Shown here: in pieces, positions 55,168 to 64,000 of the stretch
Position numbering within the stretch: position 1 is the stretch's first letter
How the letters are laid out: every line of letters starts with the position of its first letter
Assembly: GCA_000158155.1 (NCBI GenBank)
Contig: DS999405.1
Span: 709,623 to 773,622 of the forward strand
Direction: 5' to 3'
DNA from: a gamma proteobacterium NOR5-3
GTDB taxonomy: Bacteria > Pseudomonadota > Gammaproteobacteria > Pseudomonadales > Halieaceae
DNA length: 64,000 nt
Made by a program: the position numbers and the translations under genes
Notes under the pieces: generated by a model
What the model saw: the letters and a program-made list of their open reading frames with translations, nothing else
Database searches by the model: none
Told to the model about the DNA's origin: nothing

Positions 55168-57609
55168 ATGAACAAAGCTACCGCCACTCCCTCAAGGTTT
55201 TCCAAGTCGTACACGCCAACCACATCAAAACGTCGCCTGGCGTTGGCCGTGTCGGCTGCGCTGGCAGCGGGCACCGCCCAGGCGCAAATGCTTGAGGAAG
55301 TTATCGTCACGGCAACCAAGCGGGCCGAATCCGTGATGGACGTGCCCTTATCGGTACAGGCCTTGTCTGGCGACTTCCTTCGCAAGATCAACACCGACGA
55401 CATCAAGGATCTCGCCAACTTCACCCCCGGTGTGAGCGGCAATTCCAAAGACAGCTTCCTCGACACCATCGCCGTACGCGGTATTACCACCAACGACTTT
55501 GGTAACGGTGGAGATCCGTCTCTCGGTGTCTACAAAAATGGCTTCTACCAGGGACGAAACGGTGCTGCGGTAACCAGCGTGTTCGATCTGGAGCGCTCCG
55601 AGATCCTGCGCGGGCCTCAGGGATTCCTGTTTGGTCGTAACTCTATTGCAGGTGCGATGAACATCATCAGTCGACGCCCCACCCAGGGTGAGTCTGACAG
55701 CTACGTCGACGTCCGGGTCGGTGAGCGTGGCATTTTCCGCATCGAGGGCGGCACCAACTTCGATGTGAGCGACTCGATTACCGTACGTATTGCGGGACTG
55801 CACTCTCAGGAAGACGGCTACTCGACGAACGAAATTACCGGCGAAGACTTCATCCAACATGAAAAGTCGGCGCTGCGCTTTACCGGCAGCTACGACGCTG
55901 GTGGTCCGCTCACAGCCAATCTCTTTGTCGAGTGGGAAGACCGGGATCAATCAGGCACAGTGTATCGCGCCACCGGCGCCGGCCCGGCCTATGCCACGCT
56001 CGAAAGTATTTATGGCGAGATTCCCCTTCCCTCGGATCCCAGAAACGTTCGCATTGATGGGCCGCGCAACGGCCTCTACGACGGCGGCGAAGTCTTCCAG
56101 GTAGGGTTCGAACTCAATTACGACCTGGGCTGGGCAACGTTAACCTCGCTGACAGGCTACAAAGAACACGACTACGGTTACACCGAAGACTACGACGCGA
56201 CTACGTTAACCATCTTTAATTACGAGCAGCGCCAGGAAGGCGAGTATTTTGAACAGGAACTGCGCCTGACGTCGGATAACGAGGGCATGTTCAACTGGTA
56301 TGCGGGTGTCTCGTATTACCAGGAAGATATCGAGACCGAGTTTCTGGGCCAGCAGGACGAAGACGTTTACTGCAATATCTACTGGGGTAACACCTGCGAG
56401 GGGGTCTTTGAGTTCTACAACACCTATTACGACGGCGCCTACGCCTACGTACTCTATGACTACTGGGGAACCTATGACTGGACTCCCAGTGGTAATGACG
56501 GACTGATTGACGACTGGAATCGCACGGTAGGCGACTTCAGTGGATGGGCCGCTTACGTCGATCTGCAATTCCAGTTTAGCGAGCAACTCGATGCCAGCTT
56601 CGGCGTGCGCTATAACGACGATGAAAAAACCATGTCGCAACAGGTGCTCACCGATAGGAACCAGAGCATCCTGGGCCAAGTCGTGCAGACCGGATTCACC
56701 ACTCCACAAGGCCCTGTGTCTGATACCCAGAGCTGGGATGAGTTCACCTGGCGAGGTGTCGTCAACTGGCGTCCCATGGACGATACGCTTTTTTATGCGA
56801 GCGTAACCACAGGCTACAAGCAAGGCGGCTTTAACAGCTTCTCTGTGGATCCCGGCGGCCCCTTCAGTGGCGTAGAGGCTTTACCTGGCGTACATCGCCC
56901 CTCCTCCTTTGACTCCGAGACAGTGATCTCTTACGAAATCGGCTACAAGGCGACGCAGCTTGATGGCCGTAGCCAGGTCGCCGCCTCTGTTTACATGTAC
57001 GAGTACGAAGATCTTCAGGCAACCTGCAGCATTCCGGGCTCGCCCGTCGTTATTGTTTGCAACACCGGCCAAGTTGACGGCACAGGCTTTGAAGGCACCT
57101 GGAACTTCGCGATTAACAGCGTACTGAGCTTTGGGCTCGGCATGTCCTGGTTCGATAGCGAGGGCACAGGTATCCAGGACTTCTGTAATGCTGGTGAGGA
57201 TCTTCTTGGCGATATCAATTCCTGCGAAGGCTCACCCATTCCCGGCATTCCTGAGTGGACAGCCTTTGGTACCCTGGACGCAGTCATGCCCTTCGGCGGT
57301 GGCGAACTGTTTGGCAACCTGTCAGCCAGTTGGGAAGATGACTCGCCCACCAACTGGGAGCCCTTCACCCCATTACCGTGGCTGCGGGCAAGCGTGAGCT
57401 CGGCAGCTTCACCGAGGTACAGGGACTGGGTGGATATCGCTCAGACACGGGCTGGGCTTGCTCTTTATGTAGAGAACTGCTGGACGACGAGTACTTTGAC
57501 GCAGGCACGGGCATTACGACTGCCGGGTCTCCGTACGCACAGTTCGGTTTTGGCCCCAGTCGCCCTCGCACATTTGGCATGCGCTTTACCTGGAACCTGT
57601 AAAGGCTAA
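55168..57609 (+). pseudogene. TonB-dependent outer-membrane receptor with disrupted C-terminus
   Basis: A large receptor with signal peptide (LAVSAALAAGTAQAQ), TonB box (EEVIVTATKR), plug domain with LRGPQGFLFGRNSIAGAMNI, and a barrel with Tyr-rich loops (about residues 400-450). The start at 55168 has AGGGG 5 nt upstream. As it stands the frame ends in an out-of-place tail from about residue 735. The proper C-terminus (GPSRPRTFGMRFTWNL) lies in the next frame and stops at 57602. Three single-base changes near 57371, 57456 and 57477 would restore a normal barrel end. It is either a recent pseudogene or carries sequencing errors. It heads an operon with a flavoprotein, a transporter and a cupin. 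Confidence 0.8.
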
Positions 57610-57611
57610 AC

Positions 57612-59483
57612 ATGCCCTCCCGGCTCAAGATCAGCCGCCGAGATTTTCTCGGCGGTATCGCCCTCGGCACGACTGCGGGGGCATTAACGCCGCTTGAACT
57701 CCTTGCTCAGTCCGGCAGTTCGACCTCTTACCCTCCTGCCCTCACCGGCCTTCGCGGCAGTCAGCCGGGCTCTTTTGACGCAGCGCATGCTATGGCCTGG
57801 GGCGGCAAAAAGTTTGCAGTGCCCAAGGAGCAGACAGACGACGATTATGATCTGGTGGTCGTCGGTGGCGGCATATCCGGACTTGCTGCCGCCTTTTACT
57901 GGCAGCAGGAGAAAGGCCCAAACAGCCGCATCCTCATACTGGATAATCATGATGACTTTGGCGGCCATGCCAGGCGTAATGAATTCACTGTGGACGGTAA
58001 GACGCTGGTCGGCTATGGGGGCAGCCAGTCCATCGACACCCCGGGAAGCTATTCCCCCGCTGCTAGCAAATTGCTTCGAGACCTGGGTATTTTTACCGAT
58101 CGGTTTTATGAGTACTTCGATCAGGATTTTTTTGCGCGGCACAATCTCGGGCGCGGCAGTTACTTTCCCAAGGAGGCCTACGGAAAAGATCTGACGTTAC
58201 CCGGATTGAGAAGCTGGCGAAGTAACGATGCATCGCCCGTCAGTGACGACATGGTAAAAGACTATCCCATGGCTCCCGAGGCTCGGGCCGCTCTGCTTGA
58301 GCTCATGAACAGCGAAAAGAACTACGCGGCACATATTCCTCGAGAAGATCGCGCCGAGTGGCTTCGCAAGCAGAGCTACCGTGACTTTCTCCTAAAGACT
58401 GTTGGCGTTCCCGAAGACGTTTATTTCCTCTTCAGAGACAGCGCCAGAGGCTGGTGGGGTACAGGCTGGGATGCGATTTCCAGCTTATCCGCTGCAGGCA
58501 TGGGGATGCCCGGAACCTTGCACCTGGATCTTCCCGAATACCGCTCTAGTGAACCCGTGCGCGACGAACCGTATATTTTTCATTTTCCTGACGGCAACGC
58601 GGGAGTCGCACGAGCGCTGCTTCGAAAACTCATTCCTGTCGCTGTGGCCGGATCTACTATGGAAGATCTGGTTCTTGCCAACACCGATTACGCAAAACTT
58701 GATCTGCGAAGCAGCCCCTGTCGTTTGCGGCTCAATAGCACCGCAGTGGACGTGCGCCACACAGCTGATGAGTCCATGGTCAACGTCACTTACCAACGAG
58801 ATGGCAAAAGCTATCGAGTGCGAGCGAAGCATGCGGTATTGGCGTGCTACAACGCGATCATTCCGCATATCTGCCCGGAACTTCCCGAGAATCAACGGGA
58901 AGCCATCGACTACGCGACCAAAGTTCCGCTTATCTATGTCAGCGTCGCTGTGCGCAACTGGCGTCCTTTTGCACAGCTTCGCATGCACAGTATTAACATC
59001 ATGCAAACGGACTTCATGCACTCTTTCGGCATGGACTTTCCCGTGAGTATGGGGGGTGTGAACTATCCACAAAGCCCGGATCAACCCACCATTCTCCATG
59101 GCAGCGTAACGCCCTGTGCACCGGATCAGGGGTTGAGCGCCCGGGAGCAGCATGTGATCGGGCGACGCGCGATTTACGAAATGAGTTGGGACGACATGGA
59201 AGGACATATCCTGCGGCAGATGACCGGCGCACTTAGTGCTACTGAATTTGATCCGCAGCGGGATATTGCAGCGATTACCGCCAATCGCTGGCCCCATGGC
59301 TATGCCTATGAATACAACGATTATTCTGACCCGCCGGAGTATGGACCCGACAACGGTCCCCATGTTCTCGGTGCGCGGCAACTAGGCCGCATCTCCATTG
59401 CCAACTCTGATGCCTCGGCCTACGCCTTTGTGGATGGGGCCATCGACGCGGCCTACCGCGCCACCCGGGAACAGCTAGCCTGA
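57612..59483 (+). CDS. Tat-exported FAD-dependent oxidoreductase, spermidine-dehydrogenase-like
   Basis: This 623-residue flavoprotein begins with a twin-arginine signal (SRRDFLGG, residues 8-15) and so is exported folded to the periplasm. The FAD-binding motif is VVVGGGISGL at residues 82-91, followed by LDNHDDFGGHARRNEF. The order of motifs (YPPALTGLRGS, GYGGSQSIDTPGSYSP) is that of proteins annotated as spermidine dehydrogenase after Pseudomonas SpdH. The real substrate may be another amine. It lies a few bases after the receptor and 3 bp before the NhaC-type gene, so it is in one operon. The electron acceptor is not evident. Confidence 0.82.
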   Translation: MPSRLKISRRDFLGGIALGTTAGALTPLELLAQSGSSTSYPPALTGLRGSQPGSFDAAHAMAWGGKKFAVPKEQTDDDYDLVVVGGGISGLAAAFYWQQEKGPNSRILILDNHDDFGGHARRNEFTVDGKTLVGYGGSQSIDTPGSYSPAASKLLRDLGIFTDRFYEYFDQDFFARHNLGRGSYFPKEAYGKDLTLPGLRSWRSNDASPVSDDMVKDYPMAPEARAALLELMNSEKNYAAHIPREDRAEWLRKQSYRDFLLKTVGVPEDVYFLFRDSARGWWGTGWDAISSLSAAGMGMPGTLHLDLPEYRSSEPVRDEPYIFHFPDGNAGVARALLRKLIPVAVAGSTMEDLVLANTDYAKLDLRSSPCRLRLNSTAVDVRHTADESMVNVTYQRDGKSYRVRAKHAVLACYNAIIPHICPELPENQREAIDYATKVPLIYVSVAVRNWRPFAQLRMHSINIMQTDFMHSFGMDFPVSMGGVNYPQSPDQPTILHGSVTPCAPDQGLSAREQHVIGRRAIYEMSWDDMEGHILRQMTGALSATEFDPQRDIAAITANRWPHGYAYEYNDYSDPPEYGPDNGPHVLGARQLGRISIANSDASAYAFVDGAIDAAYRATREQLA

Positions 59484-59486
59484 TCC

Positions 59487-60860
59487 ATGGATCTTGCTAA
59501 CCCAGGGGCGCTAAGCCTGCTGCCCACCGCCTTGGTGTTTGTTCTGGCTGTATGGACACGACGCCCCATTGAATCGCTTCTGTGTGGATCGCTGCTGGGG
59601 TTGGTCATGTTGTTTGGCAGCGGATTTGTCACCGGCATGGCCGAAGCCTCCGTGGCCGTACTCACCGATCCGGATGTGGCCTGGGTGATTCTGGTCTGCG
59701 GCTTGATGGGGGGCTTGATTGCCTTACTAATGCGCAGCGGTGGCACCAGTGCCTTCACTCATTTTTTAGGTGACCGCGTGGGCAGCCAGCGCGGTGCTTT
59801 GCTCGCCACCTGGGTCATGGGCATTGCCATGTTCGTGGATGACTACCTGAACTCCCTCGCCGTAGGGGCGGCGATGCGTGATGTCACGGATAAATTCCGT
59901 ATATCGCGAGAAAAGCTCGCTTATGTGGTGGATTCCACTGCCGCCCCCATCAGCGTCATCATCCCCTACTCTACCTGGGGGGCGTTCTTTGCCGGACTGA
60001 TTGTAGCCAATGGCCTGGCCGAAGACGGGCAAGGTCTTCAGGTCTATATCAGCGCCATTCCCTACATGTTTTATGCCTGGGCGGCGGTGCTGGTTGTACC
60101 GCTGGTGATTGCCGGATGGATCCCTTCTCTGGGCAGTATGCGCACCGCCGAAGAGCGCGCTCTCAGCACCGGTGTCACCGTGCCGCCCGAGGCTGCGCAT
60201 ATCGAGGAGGCCAACCGCTCCATAGCACCCAAGACCGGCGTTAAACCGCGCCTGTGGTTGTTTGTGGTTCCCATGGTTCTGCTCGTCGGAGCAACCATAG
60301 CTTCGGGGAACGACTTTCTGGTGGGCATCTATATCGCTCTGGGAGCGACTATCGTCGTGATCCTGGCACTGCGTATTCTTGATCTTCACGATACCTTCGA
60401 CACCGTGCTCGATGGCTTTAAGACCATGATCGAGCCGCTGGCAGTTTTGGTCGCAGCCTTCATCCTCAAAGAAGTGAACGATGACCTGGGTCTTGCGACC
60501 TATGTTGTCGCTAACCTCGAGCCCATACTGACCGCGGAACTACTTCCCTTCGCTATTTTTGTCGCCATGGGACTGGTATCTTTTTTGACCGGTTCCAACT
60601 GGGGGGTGTTTGTCATCATTCTGCCTATCGTTGCCGCTTTGGGGCAGAACCTCAACGCCGACATGACCTTGCTCATAGGCGCGACCCTATCCGCCAGTAC
60701 CTTTGGCAGCCACGCCTGCTTTTATTCCGACGCCACGGTCTTAACCGCCCAGGCCACGGGCTGTACCCCGATGCAGCATGCACTCACGCAGTTGCCCTAT
60801 GCGCTCATTGCAGCAGCCGTTGCCGGAGTCGGATACCTTGCGGTGGGGTTTCTAATTTAA
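59487..60860 (+). CDS. NhaC-family Na+/H+ antiporter-like transporter
   Basis: This 457-residue membrane protein has about 11-12 helices. The segment FVDDYLNSLAVGAAMRDVTD followed by DSTAAPISVIIPYSTWGAFF is typical of the NhaC superfamily. Members exchange Na+ and H+, and some carry organic solutes. Being 3 bp from a flavoprotein gene and downstream of a TonB receptor, it may move the oxidation substrate or product across the inner membrane, or supply sodium balance. The sequence does not decide between these. Confidence 0.82.
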   Translation: MDLANPGALSLLPTALVFVLAVWTRRPIESLLCGSLLGLVMLFGSGFVTGMAEASVAVLTDPDVAWVILVCGLMGGLIALLMRSGGTSAFTHFLGDRVGSQRGALLATWVMGIAMFVDDYLNSLAVGAAMRDVTDKFRISREKLAYVVDSTAAPISVIIPYSTWGAFFAGLIVANGLAEDGQGLQVYISAIPYMFYAWAAVLVVPLVIAGWIPSLGSMRTAEERALSTGVTVPPEAAHIEEANRSIAPKTGVKPRLWLFVVPMVLLVGATIASGNDFLVGIYIALGATIVVILALRILDLHDTFDTVLDGFKTMIEPLAVLVAAFILKEVNDDLGLATYVVANLEPILTAELLPFAIFVAMGLVSFLTGSNWGVFVIILPIVAALGQNLNADMTLLIGATLSASTFGSHACFYSDATVLTAQATGCTPMQHALTQLPYALIAAAVAGVGYLAVGFLI

Positions 60861-60913
60861 CGCACGTTTGTTCATCATTAAGCTGCATGTCATTGCAGAA
60901 AAGGAGTCAGTCC

Positions 60914-61378
60914 ATGAAAGTAGGCACATTTAAAAAATCCACTTTAGTCGCACTGGTCGCTGGCGTACTGGCCGGCCCCATGCATTCAGTGAGTGCACAA
61001 GAGGTTGTCTATCCCGCAGAAATGAGTAGCGATGACATAGCGGGCGCTATTTTTGATCGCGCTGACACCCTTGTAAAAGGTGAAGGAGCCGACACAGTAA
61101 AGGACATCACCTCGTTGATGTCGTCCGACGGCCGCTTTGCCAGTGGCATGTACCTGGCCGGCAAATCCCGCTGGGTCATCGAAGAACCTTACGGGGTGGA
61201 TGAGTTCATGTACTTTTTGGAAGGCGGGGTCACTCTGACTTCCAGTGATGGCTCAGTAACCACTATCTCCGCCGGAGAAGCGGTGACCATACCTAAAGAG
61301 TGGACCGGCATCTGGGAGACCGACGGATACAAGAAAATCTGGGTTATCTACTCTGACGATGGCTCAGCTTTTGAGTGA
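60914..61378 (+). CDS. Exported cupin protein (cupin_3/DUF861 type)
   Basis: This 154-residue protein has a signal peptide (STLVALVAGVLAGPMHSVSAQ) and one cupin domain. Its conserved part, DEFMYFLEGGVTLTSSDGS to GEAVTIPKEWTGIWETD and KKIWVIYSDDG, is the cupin_3 pattern known from ureidoglycine aminohydrolase. That cupins of this type are usually cytoplasmic makes the signal peptide notable. The ATG at 60914 has AGGAG 7 nt upstream. It is the last gene of the operon, 53 bp after the transporter. Its role could be binding or processing of the same amine-like substrate. Confidence 0.82.
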   Translation: MKVGTFKKSTLVALVAGVLAGPMHSVSAQEVVYPAEMSSDDIAGAIFDRADTLVKGEGADTVKDITSLMSSDGRFASGMYLAGKSRWVIEEPYGVDEFMYFLEGGVTLTSSDGSVTTISAGEAVTIPKEWTGIWETDGYKKIWVIYSDDGSAFE

Positions 61379-61435
61379 TCGCTGATTTTACGCGCCCTTG
61401 GGTCGCGGCCAAGCTAACGAAGTGCAAGACTACCG

Positions 61436-61463
61436 TTGCCACGCTGCGATCAGTAGGTATAAT
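61436..61463 (+). promoter_or_regulatory. Sigma-70 promoter of tRNA-Ser
   Basis: TTGCCA and a perfect TATAAT are separated by 16 bp. The predicted start is near 61470, about 23 nt before the mature tRNA 5' end. Confidence 0.8.
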
Positions 61464-61492
61464 CGCGTCCTCTAGCCGCGAGGCTGGAATCC

Positions 61493-61582
61493 GGTGGGCT
61501 GGCTGAGTGGTCGAAAGCGGCGGTCTTGAAAACCGTTGAAGGTTTATCCCTTCCTAAGGTTCGAATCCTTAGCCCACCGCCA
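61493..61582 (+). tRNA. tRNA-Ser (anticodon UGA)
   Basis: A 90-nt class II tRNA with acceptor arms GGTGGGC and GCCCACC, anticodon stem GCGGT / ACCGT around loop CTTGAAA (anticodon TGA), long variable arm, T-loop GTTCGAATC and an encoded CCA. It reads UCN serine codons. It has its own promoter and a strong terminator. Confidence 0.96.
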
Positions 61583-61633
61583 CTATTCGGTAGTCCGGGC
61601 GCCCCCGCGGGGCTCTCCGCACTTAAGGGGGGA

Positions 61634-61656
61634 AGCCCCGATATCGGGGCTTTTTT
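61634..61656 (+). terminator. Rho-independent terminator of tRNA-Ser
   Basis: AGCCCCG and CGGGGCT flank ATAT in an 18-bp perfect palindrome, followed by TTTTTT. Confidence 0.88.
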
Positions 61657-61709
61657 GTAACCGTTGCGCACCCATTTATTCGGGGCGAAAACTATTGAGG
61701 GCGAAAACG

Positions 61710-63128
61710 TTAAAACGCCCCGGCCGGGCCCGGAAACACCACGGGAGTCTCGCTGCCGTCCTTTGCCACCGCAGAGACCCCGAAGAAGTAATTATCGATC
61801 ACCAGGTTGGTGAATTCCCACTCGTTAACCTTGCCCACAAAGCGAGAATGGGTCCACTGAGGCGCTGTCGTTTTGCGCCACCAAACGCGATACCCGGCAA
61901 GGTTCTCCCGCGCCTGCTCACTGCCCCCCGGGGACCAGCTAAGCGTTGCCGAGGCGCTTACCCTCCCCCCAGCCTTTACATCGACGGGGAACGGCGGCGC
62001 GCCAGCAATGCCAGCCATGGTGATGGCATTGAGCGCGGTGAGTTTTGCCGCATAGGGTGCGTTTACGCCCTCTAAGGTGTCGCCGTATTCCCGACCGTTT
62101 TCTACTCGTAGGTCCTGATGCTGGCGGTCATAATGCTCGTGGGTTTCCATGATCCGCACCCCGGGAATACCTACCGCGTTGAACGGCCGATGATGTCCGC
62201 CTCGACCGAATCGGTCCAGGCGATACACCATTTCGACATCGAGATTCGTCATGTAGCGCTCAGCCATGCTGTCGATATACCGAGCGAGATTTCTCGACGG
62301 GCTATCCACCTCGCCCCCGGTAAAGCGCCGGGCCCGGGCCTCCTCTTCTGTCTCCACCGCCCGGGTCCCCTCGGAGAAAACCCGCGCAACGGTATTGTTG
62401 ATAACGCCATCAATCCCGGAGATGTTTGAGATCATGTCGTTGTTGAGCACCGCTTTGATTTTCCAGCCCTGCGCCAGCGCATAGTTCGCCACGATGCGCC
62501 CACCGATGAGCCCCTGTTCTTCACCTGCCAGCGCCGCGTAGACGATACTGCCGTCAAACGCATACTGACTGAGCACACGTGCAGCCTCCAGCACGCCCGC
62601 GACGCCTGACGCATTGTCGTTAGCGCCGGGGCTGTCGGATGTGGCGTTCATGACATCCGACACGCGACTGTCAATGTCGCCGGACATAAGCACCATGCGG
62701 TCCGGGTCCAGGGCCCCGCGCTGAATAGCCAGTACGGACACGATCTCTACAGGGTCCGGTACACGACGCTCTCCCTGCACCGTTTCTCCCACGTAGATAA
62801 CGTCAAGACATCCACCACAGGTTTTGGATATTTCCTCGAACTCGGCAAAAATCCAGCGCCGGGCCGCGCCAATCCCCCGGGTCTCACTCACCGCGTCTGA
62901 CGCGGTATGGCGTGTACCGAAGTTAACCAGCGTCTCAATATCGCTCATTACACGCTCCGCTGACGGCGCAGCAGCGATATCGTAGAGATCCATAACCTCG
63001 CCCGGAGGCGCTGTTTGTGCCATTGCAACGAGCGAAGACACCCCGACAGTGGCGGTGAGTGCAGTCACAATCGCGGTCCTGGTGATTGCTGCGAGGCACT
63101 GCTTGGAAGGTCTCATGGCATGGGTCAA
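61710..63128 (-). CDS. Exported M28-family metallopeptidase
   Basis: This 472-residue protein has a signal peptide (LTATVGVSSLVAMAQ) and an M28 aminopeptidase domain. Zinc-site motifs are PGANDNASGV (bridging Asp), AGEEQGLIGG (catalytic and ligand Glu), NNDMISN (Asp) and THEHYD (His). At the first ligand position the usual H-x-D reads D-I-D (MSGDIDSRVSD), which could weaken zinc binding. The C-terminal 100 residues look like a fibronectin-like beta domain (ASATLSWSPGGSEQ). The start is a TTG at 63128 with GGAG nearby; the ATG at 63116 is the alternative. Confidence 0.85.
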   Translation of the reverse strand: MTHAMRPSKQCLAAITRTAIVTALTATVGVSSLVAMAQTAPPGEVMDLYDIAAAPSAERVMSDIETLVNFGTRHTASDAVSETRGIGAARRWIFAEFEEISKTCGGCLDVIYVGETVQGERRVPDPVEIVSVLAIQRGALDPDRMVLMSGDIDSRVSDVMNATSDSPGANDNASGVAGVLEAARVLSQYAFDGSIVYAALAGEEQGLIGGRIVANYALAQGWKIKAVLNNDMISNISGIDGVINNTVARVFSEGTRAVETEEEARARRFTGGEVDSPSRNLARYIDSMAERYMTNLDVEMVYRLDRFGRGGHHRPFNAVGIPGVRIMETHEHYDRQHQDLRVENGREYGDTLEGVNAPYAAKLTALNAITMAGIAGAPPFPVDVKAGGRVSASATLSWSPGGSEQARENLAGYRVWWRKTTAPQWTHSRFVGKVNEWEFTNLVIDNYFFGVSAVAKDGSETPVVFPGPAGAF

Positions 63129-63152
63129 TGTCTGTCTCCGATAGGTCGTTGC

Positions 63153-63956
63153 TTATTGATCGAAAGTAGCGTCAAGAAAGCCCGTGAAAGACGACCATGA
63201 TTGTCGGTCGGCTTTCTCCCGATAACGCGGGCTGCCAAATACGCTGAACGCATGGGGTGCGCCGCTGTAGGTTGTCATCTCATGTGCCACACCCGCCGTT
63301 TCTAATTGCTCGGCAAGGGATGCAAAGTCAGACATGCTCACCGCTGTATCTGCACTGCCGTGATACACCATAACGGGAGCCTGCGTGGCGGCGTAGTCCT
63401 GTCCTTCTGGTGTGGTTAGTCCACCGTGAAAACTGGCAAAGCCTTTGAGGGGCTCTCCGGATCTGGCAAGTTCCAGCACCGCTGTGCCACCAAAGCAGTA
63501 CCCTACAACGACGGCATTGGAAACATCCGCACCGCTATCACTGGCGGCTCCCAGTGCACCGCGCATGAGCGAACGCATTTTATCCCGGTCCTGGTAAAGC
63601 TCACCGGTGAGTGCGATTTTGTCTTTTGTTTCCGTAGGACGAATACCCGCACCAAAGGTGAGTGCGATTTTGTCTTTTGTTTCCGTAGGACGAATACCCG
63701 CACCAAAAAGGTCCGCTGCAAACACGCTGTAGCCCATGGCCGACAGCATCTCGGCGCGTTTGATCTCGTACTCGGTCAGGCCATCCCAATCGTGAATAAT
63801 GACCACCAGACCACGGCTATCGCTGGCGGGCTCAAAATAACCTTCGTAGTCCTTTCCGGCCACCTCATAGTTGACGACCTCACCGGCCCACAACGGTTGT
63901 TGCGCAAGTGCGCAAAACGCAATTAGACCCAAGCTCAGGAATTTCATCCTATTCAT
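63153..63956 (-). CDS. Exported dienelactone hydrolase family protein
   Basis: This 267-residue alpha/beta hydrolase has a signal peptide (MKFLSLGLIAFCALAQQPLWAGE) and the triad of the dienelactone hydrolase family: Cys in VGYCFGG, Asp in YHGSADTAVS, His in SGAPHAFSV. The ATG at 63956 follows GAGAAG by 5 nt. A 17-residue stretch, FGAGIRPTETKDKIALT, occurs twice in tandem, encoded by a perfect 51-bp duplication, adding material that other members lack. It is 24 bp from the M28 peptidase gene and may share its transcript. Confidence 0.85.
   Translation of the reverse strand: MNRMKFLSLGLIAFCALAQQPLWAGEVVNYEVAGKDYEGYFEPASDSRGLVVIIHDWDGLTEYEIKRAEMLSAMGYSVFAADLFGAGIRPTETKDKIALTFGAGIRPTETKDKIALTGELYQDRDKMRSLMRGALGAASDSGADVSNAVVVGYCFGGTAVLELARSGEPLKGFASFHGGLTTPEGQDYAATQAPVMVYHGSADTAVSMSDFASLAEQLETAGVAHEMTTYSGAPHAFSVFGSPRYREKADRQSWSSFTGFLDATFDQ
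63606..63707. repeat. Perfect 51-bp tandem duplication inside the dienelactone hydrolase gene
   Basis: Two identical 51-bp copies (63606-63656 and 63657-63707) lie head to tail. Because 51 is a multiple of three the reading frame is kept and 17 residues are repeated. The lack of any difference between copies suggests a very recent event. Confidence 0.95.
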
Positions 63957-64000
63957 AACGACTTCTCTATTGTAGTTTATGGAACTCATTATCATTGACG

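Overview
The window reads as one contiguous piece of chromosome from a moderately GC-rich, aerobic, probably marine gammaproteobacterium. Several gene orders typical of Gammaproteobacteria are intact: gloB-mltD, tig-clpP-clpX-lon-hupB-ppiD, and rne/rluC/maf/yceD-rpmF-fabD-fabG-acpP-fabF-pabC-mltG-tmk-holB-pilZ. Together with the TIGR03623-type AddB-like nuclease, the DUF934 sulfite reductase pair, TonB receptors and a Tat-exported FAD oxidase, this points to the Cellvibrionales/OM60-NOR5 neighbourhood. That placement is an inference from gene content, not a database result.

Layout. 1-5.7 kb: end of gloB, mltD, then an RND efflux pair. 5.8-11.8 kb: a two-gene AddAB-like helicase/nuclease operon. 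11.9-18.3 kb: DAHP synthase, nfuA, metH, a DUF2970 protein and an unlisted 38-residue membrane microprotein. 18.3-22.9 kb: a class C serine hydrolase, ferredoxin-type sulfite reductase with DUF934, and a Kef-type antiporter. 23.0-27.2 kb: etfBA, divergent ETF-ubiquinone oxidoreductase, and DUF1285. 27.2-35.95 kb: ppiD, hupB, lon (with a clear sigma-32 promoter), clpX, clpP, tig and tRNA-Leu(UAG). 36.1-37.6 kb: a cytoplasmic GH84 hexosaminidase and an AT-rich gap with an orphan terminator. 37.6-47.5 kb: the fatty-acid/replication block from pilZ back to rluC, lacking the plsX and fabH usually found between rpmF and fabD. 47.5-51.3 kb: rne with a leader of about 700 nt. 51.4-54.8 kb: an exported amidohydrolase and a TPR-sulfotransferase. 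55.1-61.4 kb: an operon of TonB receptor, Tat-exported spermidine-dehydrogenase-like flavoprotein, NhaC-family transporter and exported cupin. 61.5-64 kb: tRNA-Ser(UGA), an M28 peptidase and a dienelactone hydrolase.

How the parts fit. Most of the window is housekeeping: protein quality control, fatty acid synthesis, RNA turnover, methionine synthesis, sulfur assimilation and electron transfer from acyl-CoA dehydrogenases to quinone. The accessory part most likely to hold new biology is the 55-61 kb operon. It looks like an uptake-and-oxidation pathway for an amine or a similar small molecule, but its substrate cannot be read from sequence. Its receptor gene is broken near the C-terminus by what look like three single-base indels.

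Other unusual points: a perfect 51-bp in-frame duplication inside the dienelactone hydrolase, a nested 61-nt palindrome where plsX should be, a promoter placed so that yceD-rpmF mRNA would be nearly leaderless, and a hairpin covering the rne ribosome binding site. I found no CRISPR array, rRNA, insertion sequence, prophage or plasmid element.
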